This document shows positions 34,703 to 44,802 of a stretch of 56,172 nt of DNA, piece after piece (within the stretch, counting starts at the first letter, position 1; each line of letters begins with the position of its first letter). The notes below the pieces were generated by a model. That model was not told the DNA's origin and made no database searches. It saw only the letters and a program-made list of their open reading frames with translations. This DNA comes from Citromicrobium sp. UBA3494 (GTDB lineage: Bacteria > Pseudomonadota > Alphaproteobacteria > Sphingomonadales > Sphingomonadaceae): positions 497-56,668 of the forward strand of contig DFQH01000007.1 of NCBI GenBank assembly GCA_002377695.1, in the 5' to 3' direction. A program made the position numbers and the translations under genes.

Positions 34703-36025
34703 CTATCCCGGGCCATCCTCCGTCCGGCTGCGGAACAGGGCAAAGCGCGCCTCCACCTGCTCCAGATCCGGCCCCGACAGGTTCGCCTTGGCCTGCCGCA
34801 TGAGCTGGTCGGCCTCGTCGCGCAGGACCTTGTGCCGGACCGGATCGGCCGTCGTCGCGGCCGCGCCTTCGAGCGTCTCGAACATGACGGAGGCCGCCGC
34901 AGGACTGGTGGAGACCCCGTTTCGGATCGTGCCGAAGCCGCGCGCCACGTAGTGGCGGAAATCGTCCGCCATGGGGCGCAGCGGGCGTCTGCCGTCTTCG
35001 TCCGGCTCTCCGATCGACCAGTTGAGATCGCGCTTGCCCAGTTCGGCGGTTGCCGCGCCGATCCAGTGCAGCGCGGAGATGGCGGTGAAGGGATCGTTGA
35101 TGCCGGGCGAAAGCGCCCGCAGCCCGATCTCCACCAGCTCGTCGATCATGAAGTGCAGATCCTGAGAGGGGGTGCGCGTCTCGCCCAGGGCCAGGCACTC
35201 GCGCAATTTCTCGTCCCACTCATCGCCCGGGGCTTCCGACCAGTAACCGATGGCGACGGAGGGATGCACGAAATCGCCTGTCCTTACCGCCATCTGCAGT
35301 TCGGCTCCGCTATCGCGTGCCACCTTGAGCATCTGCTGCCAGTTGATGACCTGGATATAGCCGGCGCTGGCGGCATAGACGGGCGTGCCTTCGCGAATCT
35401 CGCCTTCAACCCGCGCCTTCATGGGTTCGTCGAAATTGTCGCGGATCGCGTGCAGCAGCCGCCTGCCGATCCCCTCGAGCACAGCGTTGATCCGGATCGA
35501 GGAGGGGACATGGTTGAGGAAGTAGACCAGCACCATCACCGATATCATCATCAGCAGGTAGGCCACCAGCAGCGAAATCTGCGGTGTGAAGCCGGGATAG
35601 GCGGTGCCCTGTGCCAGCGGACTCGCCTCGTCCGGCATGCGGACCGAGCGCAGGATGGTGATGGCGTAGACGAAGGTGCCGATGAATGTTGCGAGGCTGA
35701 TCTGGTTTCCGCGATCCTCCATGAAATTGGTCAGCAGCCTCGGGCCGTAATTGCCGCTGGCAAAGGCGACCGCCGCGATCGTGATGGAGAACAGCGTGGA
35801 GGCAACGCCGATCATCGATCCGGCGATGACGGTCAGCATGTTGCTCGCTCCGTCGGGCCGGGCGGGCTGCAGCCATTTCACCTCGTTGACCCAGGCAGCG
35901 TAACCGGCACGGTCGAGCTGGATGGTGAGGGTCGCCAGCAGCAGGGCGGCGACAGCGAACAGCGCGGGAAAGAACCAGTAGCTGGCGTTCACATCGCTCC
36001 ACAGCTTGCGCAACTTGGCCATCAT
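34703..36025 (-). CDS. DUF2254 family membrane protein
   Basis: A 440-residue protein with four membrane helices in the first ~170 residues and a cytoplasmic C-terminal region with SPGINDPFTAISALHWIGA, a hallmark segment of DUF2254. Its role is unknown; the channel-like N-terminus suggests ion movement, which is only a guess. Start could be either of two adjacent Met codons. It is divergent from the rhodopsin gene. Confidence 0.85.
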   Translation of the reverse strand: MMAKLRKLWSDVNASYWFFPALFAVAALLLATLTIQLDRAGYAAWVNEVKWLQPARPDGASNMLTVIAGSMIGVASTLFSITIAAVAFASGNYGPRLLTNFMEDRGNQISLATFIGTFVYAITILRSVRMPDEASPLAQGTAYPGFTPQISLLVAYLLMMISVMVLVYFLNHVPSSIRINAVLEGIGRRLLHAIRDNFDEPMKARVEGEIREGTPVYAASAGYIQVINWQQMLKVARDSGAELQMAVRTGDFVHPSVAIGYWSEAPGDEWDEKLRECLALGETRTPSQDLHFMIDELVEIGLRALSPGINDPFTAISALHWIGAATAELGKRDLNWSIGEPDEDGRRPLRPMADDFRHYVARGFGTIRNGVSTSPAAASVMFETLEGAAATTADPVRHKVLRDEADQLMRQAKANLSGPDLEQVEARFALFRSRTEDGPG

Positions 36026-36200
36026 GGTCGCGACATATCCTTTCCTTGCACCGGGCCATTAGGGACTGGTGTTTTCGCTGTCTCGTCACGGAACGCGCGT
36101 AACGCGATTATCGGTCCGCCAATTGCACAAACGTGCCGATGCTGCGATTGGGCGCCAATGCGGCGGGGCAGGATAGCGCCTTGCCACCGAAAGGACGTAC

Positions 36201-37124
36201 ATGGCTGCCCCGATTACTGACAATACCGTCGTCACCCCGCCCATTGCGGAGGCAACCACCGCCCTGGCCGACCAGCTCGGCAATATTGAGAACGTCGTTA
36301 CCCTCACCATGCAGCAATACACGCTGGGATCGCTGATCCTGATGGTGAGCTACGGGGCCTGTTTCGCCTTCATCCTGTTCTTCCTGATGAGCGTGCAGAA
36401 CCTCGCCCCGCGCTATCGGCTGGTGCCCATCCTGTCCGCGGTCGTCATGGCGAGCGCCGGGCTCAGCCTGCTGCAGGAATTCAGCCTGTGGAAGGATAGC
36501 TACGCGTTCGTCGACGGTCTCTACCGTCCGCTGGCCGAGAACGAAACCTTCACCAACGCCTATCGCTACGGCAACTGGACGATCACCGTGCCGATCCTGC
36601 TGACGCAGCTCGCAATCGCCCTGGGGCTTCGGCAGGGGGAGATTCAGCGCCGTTCGCTGCGGATGGGTGTTCCGGCCGTGCTGATGATCTGGACCGGGCT
36701 CTACGGGCAGTTCGGCGAGGTCGGCGATTTCTCGCACCTCAACCTGTGGGGCGTCGTCTCCTCGATCTTCTTCCTGTGGCTGATCCTGGAAGTGCGTCAG
36801 ACGCTGATCGCGGGGATCAGCAGCACGCCCGATATCCTGAAGCCCTGGCCCAACAACCTGTGGTGGTTCTTCCTGGCGACCTGGGGCCTGTACCCGATCG
36901 CCTATGCGCTGCCGCAGCTGGGCGCCACGGCGGAGATCGTGATTGCGCGCCAGGGGATCTATTCGCTCGCCGATATTGCTTCCAAGCTGATCTACGGCAT
37001 CATCCTTGCCCGCTTCGTGCTTCGCCGCAGCGCGTATGAAGGTTACATGCCCGCAGCCGAGGCGCTGGCTTCCGCCCCTGAGAAGCCGAATACCGGCGGC
37101 CCCGGGCTGCGCCGCGCACCTTAG
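36201..37124 (+). CDS. Microbial rhodopsin with N-T-Q motif (predicted light-driven inward chloride pump)
   Basis: A 307-residue, seven-helix retinal protein. The helix C motif reads RYGNWTITVPILLTQ: the residues equivalent to D85, T89 and D96 of bacteriorhodopsin are N125, T129 and Q136. N-T-Q rhodopsins known from marine bacteria are inward chloride pumps, while D-T-E types pump protons and N-D-Q types pump sodium. The retinal-binding lysine is K262 in DIASKLIYG, with D258 one turn before. AAAGGA lies five bases before the ATG. No carotenoid cleavage or retinal synthesis gene lies nearby, so retinal must come from elsewhere. A strong terminator follows. Confidence 0.93.
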   Translation: MAAPITDNTVVTPPIAEATTALADQLGNIENVVTLTMQQYTLGSLILMVSYGACFAFILFFLMSVQNLAPRYRLVPILSAVVMASAGLSLLQEFSLWKDSYAFVDGLYRPLAENETFTNAYRYGNWTITVPILLTQLAIALGLRQGEIQRRSLRMGVPAVLMIWTGLYGQFGEVGDFSHLNLWGVVSSIFFLWLILEVRQTLIAGISSTPDILKPWPNNLWWFFLATWGLYPIAYALPQLGATAEIVIARQGIYSLADIASKLIYGIILARFVLRRSAYEGYMPAAEALASAPEKPNTGGPGLRRAP

Positions 37125-37172
37125 CCCCGGCGAGATACGGAATTCGGATCGTCTCCCTGACGATACCTGAAG

Positions 37173-37207
37173 AAAAGGCCGGGGTGGTGGTTCGCCCCGG
37201 CCTTTTT
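37173..37207. terminator. Rho-independent terminator after the rhodopsin (bidirectional)
   Basis: AAAAGGCCGGGG (37173-37184) and CCCCGGCCTTTTT (37195-37207) form a strong stem with a 10-base loop, followed by T residues on the plus strand. On the minus strand the stem is followed by TTTTC, so it can also end transcription of nadA's far side. It lies about 50 bases past the rhodopsin stop. Confidence 0.88.
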
Positions 37208-37268
37208 ACCGTTCCTGCGGCGCGTCGGTCGATCTTGCCCAGATCGCCCTTGCCGCCACTGGGCAAGA

Positions 37269-38255
37269 TCAAATCCTGCCCAGGTCTCCTTTCCCGATCG
37301 TGCCGCTGGCCATTTCCAGCATCCGGTCGAGGCTTTGCTTGGCCTTCATGCGCAGCCCTTCCTCGATCTCGATCTGCGGAGTGAGATCGCGCAGCGCGGT
37401 GTAGAGCTTTTCCAGCGTGTTGAGCGCCATGTAGGGGCAGATATTGCAGTTGCAGTTGCCGTCCGCGCCGGGCGCACCGATGAAATTCTTCTCCGGCAGC
37501 GCCTTTTCCATCTGGTGGATGATGTGCGGCTCGGTCGCGACGATCAGAGTGTCGCCCGGGAAGGTCTCCGCGAATTGCAGGATGCCGCTGGTCGATCCGA
37601 CATAGTCCGCATGATCGACGATGGCGGGCGGACATTCGGGATGCGCCGCGATGGGCGCGCCGGGGTGCTGCGCTTTCAGCTTCAGCAGCTCGGTTTCGCT
37701 GAAAGCCTCGTGCACGATGCACACGCCCGGCCACAGCAGCATGTCGCGGTTGAACTTGCGGTTGAGATAGCCGCCAAGATGCCGGTCCGGCCCGAAGATG
37801 ATCGGCTGGTCTTCCGGGATCTGTTCCAGGATCGTCTCCGCGCTGGAGCTGGTGACGATCACGTCCGACAGGGCTTTCACCTCTGTCGAGCAGTTGATGT
37901 AGGTCAGCGCGATGTGATCGGGGTGCGCCTCACGGAAAGCCTTGAACTTTTCCGGCGGGCAGCTGTCTTCCAGGCTGCATCCGGCGTCCATGTCAGGCAG
38001 GACCACGATTTTTTCGGGGCTGAGGATCTTGGCGGTGTCGGCCATGAACTTCACGCCGCAAAAGGCGATCACATCCGCGTCGGTTTCCGCCGCCATCTGG
38101 CTCAGCTGCAGGGAATCGCCCACGAAATCGGCAAGGTCCTGTATTTCCGGCTTCTGGTAGTAGTGCGCCAGGATCACCGCGTTGCGCTCCTTGCGCAGGC
38201 GTTCGATCTCGGCGAGCAGGTCGTCGCCGGTGGGCGGACGGGATTGATCGGTCAT
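37269..38255 (-). CDS. nadA: Quinolinate synthase
   Basis: A 328-residue quinolinate synthase, which condenses iminoaspartate with dihydroxyacetone phosphate in NAD biosynthesis. Motifs include AVILAHYYQKPEIQDLADF at the N-terminus and FCGVKFMADTAKILSPEK. The three Fe-S ligands are in DMDAGCSLEDSC, the HPECPP region and CNCNICPYM. The ATG at 38255 (MTDQSRPPT) was chosen by homology. No nadB or nadC is seen nearby. Confidence 0.95.
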   Translation of the reverse strand: MTDQSRPPTGDDLLAEIERLRKERNAVILAHYYQKPEIQDLADFVGDSLQLSQMAAETDADVIAFCGVKFMADTAKILSPEKIVVLPDMDAGCSLEDSCPPEKFKAFREAHPDHIALTYINCSTEVKALSDVIVTSSSAETILEQIPEDQPIIFGPDRHLGGYLNRKFNRDMLLWPGVCIVHEAFSETELLKLKAQHPGAPIAAHPECPPAIVDHADYVGSTSGILQFAETFPGDTLIVATEPHIIHQMEKALPEKNFIGAPGADGNCNCNICPYMALNTLEKLYTALRDLTPQIEIEEGLRMKAKQSLDRMLEMASGTIGKGDLGRI

Positions 38256-38453
38256 TGTTCTTGGGCCCCGGTCGTTTCTGTTGCAGATCGCATATAGTTC
38301 GAACGGACGCATGCGCGAGGGTGTTCCGCGCAATCCGCTTAATCCGGGGGTGCGCGCGGGCTGCGGCGACCCGGCCGGATGAGTGCTTGGGGATCGTGAA
38401 TTGTCTGCGGATTGCCTTGCCCCGGCGCGTCGGGAATGCGAGAGCGCCGAGCG

Positions 38454-40445
<1,992 letters not shown>

Positions 40446-40448
40446 TCA

Positions 40449-40465
40449 CCGCCCGATAAGGGCGG
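40449..40465. terminator. Short hairpin between convergent genes
   Basis: CCGCCC (40449-40454) and GGGCGG (40460-40465) pair around GATAA in the 32-base gap between the BCCT stop and the convergent DUF4230 stop. There is no T-run, so a weak or factor-assisted terminator is the most that can be claimed. Confidence 0.4.
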
Positions 40466-40477
40466 GCGTGTCGAACT

Positions 40478-41167
40478 CTATTTCTCTGCGGCCTTTGCGG
40501 GGGCACGCCTGATGGAGGTCTGCTTGTTCGATGTATCTCCATCGAAGCTGACGTCGACGGTGATGTTGCGATAGCCGGCTGCCGCCAGCGGAACGGCAAT
40601 GTTCTGCTGAACGGCCGCGCGCGCGGATGTCCGCGCCAGTTCCATCAGGGCGGGGCTGCGCGCGCTGTCGAGCGCTTCGCGCTCGGCGATCTGGGTGTTG
40701 TTGCGGCTCAGATCCTCTTCCGCATTGGGGGTGATCCAGATGCCTTCGCGCATGTATCGCGCGCGCGCTTCGTCGAGATTGGGCTTGCTGAGTTCCAGCG
40801 CGGGCAGGCGTACGCCCATGGTCTGCGTCTCGGCGTTCCACGAAAGGCGCGACCGGTCCATCTTCGACAGATCGACCGAGTAGTTCACCCGTGCCGGGAT
40901 CACCGCCACCTGGCGGCTCTTGAGCGCACCGAAGAACCGGCTGTCCTTGCTGGCCACCACGGGGGCGAACTCGGCGGTAAACACCACCAGCCGGTTCTGC
41001 TTTTCGAAGGAAACCAGCGTCGTTCCGATCGGGTCGCCCATCCGGTTGGGCCCATAGGTCCGCCAGCCGATCCAGGCGAGCGCTGCGATCAGCAGGATCA
41101 CCAGGAACCAGGGCAGGAACTGGGGGCGCGACTTCTTCACGCGGGTTTCGGTTGCGTCGTCACTCAC
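40478..41167 (-). CDS. DUF4230 domain-containing membrane-anchored protein
   Basis: A 229-residue protein with one N-terminal membrane helix (FLPWFLVILLIAALAWIGW) and a soluble DUF4230 domain (LVVFTAEFAPVV, then VIPARVNYSVDLSKM). The topology predicts a periplasmic body. Function unknown. It is 15 bases from the metallo-hydrolase gene on the same strand and may follow it in one transcript. Confidence 0.8.
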   Translation of the reverse strand: MSDDATETRVKKSRPQFLPWFLVILLIAALAWIGWRTYGPNRMGDPIGTTLVSFEKQNRLVVFTAEFAPVVASKDSRFFGALKSRQVAVIPARVNYSVDLSKMDRSRLSWNAETQTMGVRLPALELSKPNLDEARARYMREGIWITPNAEEDLSRNNTQIAEREALDSARSPALMELARTSARAAVQQNIAVPLAAAGYRNITVDVSFDGDTSNKQTSIRRAPAKAAEK

Positions 41168-41182
41168 GGCAGTTCGTCTCCA

Positions 41183-42055
41183 CTAAAGGGCGGCCCATCT
41201 CTCATCCGAACGGTTAACCATGTTGCGGCGTTCCAGATCGATCAGATGCGCATGGACAGACATTTGCGCGGCCTTTTCCAGCCGCGGGTCCAGACCCTTG
41301 TACATCACCGGGATGAACTCAGGCAGACTGAGCGGCCCCTGTTCCAGCGTGCGAAGTATCTGCCTTTCGCGCTGGCGGCGGTGGCCGATCATCGAACGGA
41401 CCAGCTGCTGCGGCTTTTCTACCGGCTTGCCATGCGCCGGGTAATAGACCCGGTCCTCGCGCTGGTAGAGCTTGTCCAGGCTGGCGAGGTAATCGCCCAT
41501 GTCTCCATCGGGCGGAACGATCACGCTGGTGGACCAGCCCATCACGTGGTCGCCGGTGAACAGCGCGCCCGATTGCTCCAGCGCGAAACACAGGTGGTTG
41601 GACGTGTGCCCCGGTGTGGCAACCGCACGCAGCGACCAGCCGTCGCCTTCCACGCTCTCGCCATCCTGAAGGACGCGGTCCGGTTCGTATGTGGTATCGA
41701 AGGCCTCGTCCGCGCGCGGGCCGTTATCCGCGATCACCAGCTTGGCACAGCCCATCACCGGCGCTCCGGTCCGCTCGGCAAGCGGGGCCGCGGCGGGCGA
41801 ATGATCGCGGTGGGTGTGCGTACAGAGGATCGCGGTGATGTTCGCATCCCCGGCAGCGTCCATGATCGCCTGGAGATGCTCCGCTTCGTGGGGGCCGGGA
41901 TCGATTACCGCGCGGTCCTCGCCCGCACCGACGAGGTATGTCTGCGTGCCCGTGAAGGTGTAGGGCGAAGGGTTCGGCGCAAGGACCCGCGTGACGAGCG
42001 GCTCAGGCTTTTCGGGTGTGCCGGTGGGCCATGGGCGGGGCGGAATATCTACCAT
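41183..42055 (-). CDS. MBL-fold metallo-hydrolase
   Basis: A 290-residue metallo-beta-lactamase-fold enzyme with the metal motif HTHRDH, later ATPGHTSNHLCFALE and LFTGDHVMGWSTSVI, and a C-terminal helical winged region resembling LACTB2-like hydrolases. It probably cleaves an ester or phosphodiester substrate with two zinc ions. The ATG at 42055 begins MVDIPPRPW. Confidence 0.88.
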   Translation of the reverse strand: MVDIPPRPWPTGTPEKPEPLVTRVLAPNPSPYTFTGTQTYLVGAGEDRAVIDPGPHEAEHLQAIMDAAGDANITAILCTHTHRDHSPAAAPLAERTGAPVMGCAKLVIADNGPRADEAFDTTYEPDRVLQDGESVEGDGWSLRAVATPGHTSNHLCFALEQSGALFTGDHVMGWSTSVIVPPDGDMGDYLASLDKLYQREDRVYYPAHGKPVEKPQQLVRSMIGHRRQRERQILRTLEQGPLSLPEFIPVMYKGLDPRLEKAAQMSVHAHLIDLERRNMVNRSDERWAAL

Positions 42056-42117
42056 TGCCTTGCATATGGGGCGGCCACTGGCGCATGTCACGCCGCACGT
42101 TCGGGAAGAGGTGAGGT

Positions 42118-43584
42118 TTGAGCGAGCATATTCTGGTCATCGACGCGGGCACCACATCCACCCGCGCGATGCTGTTCGGGCGCGACGGCGTGCTTCGCGG
42201 CAGCGCGCAGGCGGAGATCGCGCAGCACTTTCCAAGGCCCGGCTGGGTGGAGCACGATCCGCAGGAAATCTGGCAGGCGAGCCTCAATTGCGCGCGCCGG
42301 GTGCTGGGCAACCGCAGCCCGGAAGGCATTGCCGCGATCGGCATCACCAACCAGCGCGAGACGGTGGTCGCCTGGGACCGTAACACGCTGGAGCCGCTGT
42401 CGCGCGCGATTGTCTGGCAGGACCGGCGCACGGCCAGAGACTGTGCGGCGCTGCGCGAGAGCGGACGGGAAGAGGATGTTCACCGGGAAACGGGCCTTCT
42501 GCTCGATCCCTATTTTTCCGCCACCAAGATGCGCTGGCTGCTCGAAAACGACGATGCGGTGGCGTCCGCGGCGCGATCGGGTCGGCTCGCCTTCGGCACG
42601 GTGGAAAGCTGGCTGGTAGCGAAATTCTCGGGCGGGGATCACATAAGCGATGCGAGCAATGCCAGCCGCACCTTGCTGCTGCCGCTTGGCGAAACGGGCT
42701 TTTCGCAAGGGCTGTGCGACCTTTTCGGCGTGCCGCACGCGGCGCTGCCTCGCGTGGTCGACACGCATGGCGAACTTGCCACCTGCGATCCGGGTCTGTT
42801 CGGCCGGGCGATCCCGATCTGCGGGCTGGTGGGCGATCAGCAGGCCGCGACCATAGGGCAGGGCTGCCTGTCCGAAGGCGAAACCAAGGCGACCTACGGC
42901 ACCGGCGCATTCATCCTTGCCAATCACGGCACCGAGATACCGCGTTCGGAGCACCGCCTGCTTTCTACCGTGCTGATGCAGCGCAATGGCGTGCGGACCT
43001 ATGCGATCGAGGGATCGGTGTTTGTCGCGGGGAGCCTGATCCAGTGGTTGCGCGATTCGCTGGGCCTGATCGCCGATGCGAGCGATACCGAGGCGCTGGC
43101 GCGTTCGGTCGAAAGCTCGGGCGAGGTGGTAATCGTGCCCGCACTCGCCGGACTGGGCGCGCCGCATTGGCGCGCCGATGCGCGCGGGCTTATCTCAGGG
43201 TTGAGCTTCGCCAGCGGCAAGGCGCAGATTGCGCGCGCCGCGCTCGAATCGATCAGCGCCCAGACGCACGATCTGGCGCGGGCGTTCGCTGCCGATGGCG
43301 CGAAATGGGAAAGCCTGCGGATCGACGGCGGGATGAGCGCGAACGACTGGCTGGCGCAGGATATTGCGGACATTCTGGGTCTGGCGGTGGAGCGGCCCCG
43401 TTTCGTGGAGACCACTGCGCTCGGCGCGGCCATCGCCGCTGCGACGGGGATCGGCTGGTTCGACGATCTGGCCGAGGCGGCAGACGCCATGCGCGGCGAA
43501 GTCGACCGCTTCGACCCGTGCATGGAGGACGGCGTGCGCCGTGAGCGGCTAGAGCGATGGGAGCGGGCGCTGGCGGCGGCCTGA
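42118..43584 (+). CDS. glpK: Glycerol kinase
   Basis: A 488-residue FGGY kinase that converts glycerol to sn-glycerol 3-phosphate. N-terminal ATP-binding strand is LVIDAGTTSTRAMLF; GITNQRETVVAWD and YGTGAFILAN are also present. The FGGY signature is represented by LRIDGGMSANDWLAQ. The start is TTG, preceded by GAGGTGAGG. No glpF or glpD neighbour is seen. Confidence 0.93.
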   Translation: MSEHILVIDAGTTSTRAMLFGRDGVLRGSAQAEIAQHFPRPGWVEHDPQEIWQASLNCARRVLGNRSPEGIAAIGITNQRETVVAWDRNTLEPLSRAIVWQDRRTARDCAALRESGREEDVHRETGLLLDPYFSATKMRWLLENDDAVASAARSGRLAFGTVESWLVAKFSGGDHISDASNASRTLLLPLGETGFSQGLCDLFGVPHAALPRVVDTHGELATCDPGLFGRAIPICGLVGDQQAATIGQGCLSEGETKATYGTGAFILANHGTEIPRSEHRLLSTVLMQRNGVRTYAIEGSVFVAGSLIQWLRDSLGLIADASDTEALARSVESSGEVVIVPALAGLGAPHWRADARGLISGLSFASGKAQIARAALESISAQTHDLARAFAADGAKWESLRIDGGMSANDWLAQDIADILGLAVERPRFVETTALGAAIAAATGIGWFDDLAEAADAMRGEVDRFDPCMEDGVRRERLERWERALAAA

Positions 43585-43587
43585 GGC

Positions 43588-44049
43588 TCAACCGCCTGCG
43601 AAATGCCTGCCCAGGCGCTGGTGCAGCGATCCGATCGAAGGCGACGAGGCGGCGGAGTGGCGCTCGCGATATTCGCGATCCAGCCGCGCAACGCGGGCGT
43701 GCAGCCGCTGCGTTTCGGCGACGAGTGCCTGTGTCGGCAGGTCCAGCAGGTCCATCATGTCGGCGGCAGGCGCGCGATCGGGCGGCAGGTTAGTATGCTG
43801 TTCCCACTGGCGGTTGCTCATCTGTCCGGCCAGAAAGGCCCGGTGATTGAGCAACCATGCGAGCACATGCATGATCCGCGTCGTCGCTTTCAGCCCTTCG
43901 CATTCGAGCGCGCGGCGCAGCGGCAGTTCGGAGGGCATCAATTCGCTTACCGCCGGTGCGAAGACAGCCCGCACCTCATCCGCGAGAACGTTGGCCTCGC
44001 AATATAATTCTTCGACGATCAGCGCCGTGATATCGACCGTGTCCCTCAT
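43588..44049 (-). CDS. DUF1465 family protein
   Basis: A 153-residue, mostly helical protein matching the alphaproteobacterial DUF1465 family (LYCEANVLADEVR, then ALECEGLKATTRIMHVLAWLLNHRA). Function unknown. It faces glpK with three bases between stops. The ATG at 44049 starts MRDTVDITAL. Confidence 0.82.
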   Translation of the reverse strand: MRDTVDITALIVEELYCEANVLADEVRAVFAPAVSELMPSELPLRRALECEGLKATTRIMHVLAWLLNHRAFLAGQMSNRQWEQHTNLPPDRAPAADMMDLLDLPTQALVAETQRLHARVARLDREYRERHSAASSPSIGSLHQRLGRHFAGG

Positions 44050-44149
44050 GCGTGCGACCGGCTAAGCCATTCGCTTCATTGCGATAAGCGCGTTGGCGGG
44101 CCTGTCCCGCGAAGGGGCGGATGATAACTCGCCGCCACGCCGGGCGAGA

Positions 44150-44347
44150 TCAGGCGATGATGTCGGGGATCAATTCATCCTCGATCGCGGCCATTCGATC
44201 ACGCAATTGCAGCTTGCGCTTCTTGAGCCGGGCGATCTGCAACTGGTCGGGCGAATCCATTGCCGACAGCGCATCGATCGCCGCATCGAGATCGCGGTGC
44301 TCGATCCGCAATTGTTCGAGCCGCTTTCGCAATTCCGCCTCGGTCAA
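44150..44347 (-). CDS. YdcH/DUF465 family small coiled-coil protein
   Basis: A 65-residue, highly charged helical protein (LEQLRIEHRDLDAAIDAL, then LKKRKLQLRDRM), the classic DUF465 pattern. It starts with TTG. A related, shorter protein is encoded on the other strand 223 bases away. Role unknown. Confidence 0.8.
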   Translation of the reverse strand: MTEAELRKRLEQLRIEHRDLDAAIDALSAMDSPDQLQIARLKKRKLQLRDRMAAIEDELIPDIIA

Positions 44348-44570
44348 TTCGTCCGTCCTCGTTCACGGCAACGGCCGCCATCCCACACGATCCATCGCAG
44401 CATCGGCTGGATTGGTCGAGAAGCCTCATATCACCCCTTCGCAGGAATGCGATTCTATGGTTCACTCTTCCCAGCGGTGGCCCGAAGGGCCGTACTGTCT
44501 CTTCCGGTGTCCCCGCGCTGCTCGCGTCCTTTCGCGAGGGGCTTCGACACGAAAGAGGAGAAGAGGCTTT

Positions 44571-44726
44571 ATGAACGCTTCGCACATCACCGCCCTCCAG
44601 ACCAAGCATGCCACGCTCGACGCGGCGATTGCCGATGAAATGCGCAAGGCGGCGCCCGATGATGCGACGCTGCGAAGTCTCAAGAAACAGAAGCTGCGGC
44701 TGAAAGAGGAAATGGCAACCGGTTGA
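44571..44726 (+). CDS. YdcH/DUF465 family small protein
   Basis: A 51-residue protein (LQTKHATLDAAIADEM, then LKKQKLRLKEEM) of the same family as the divergent gene at 44150-44347. An AGAGGAGAAGAGG ribosome site precedes the ATG. It sits 76 bases before ptsP. Confidence 0.78.
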   Translation: MNASHITALQTKHATLDAAIADEMRKAAPDDATLRSLKKQKLRLKEEMATG

Positions 44727-44802
44727 GGCCGGAACCCGCACGCGTGAGCAGCAAAATGCAAAGGGATTTCCCCTGCGCGGCGCAATGAGCTAACCCGCCC
44801 CC

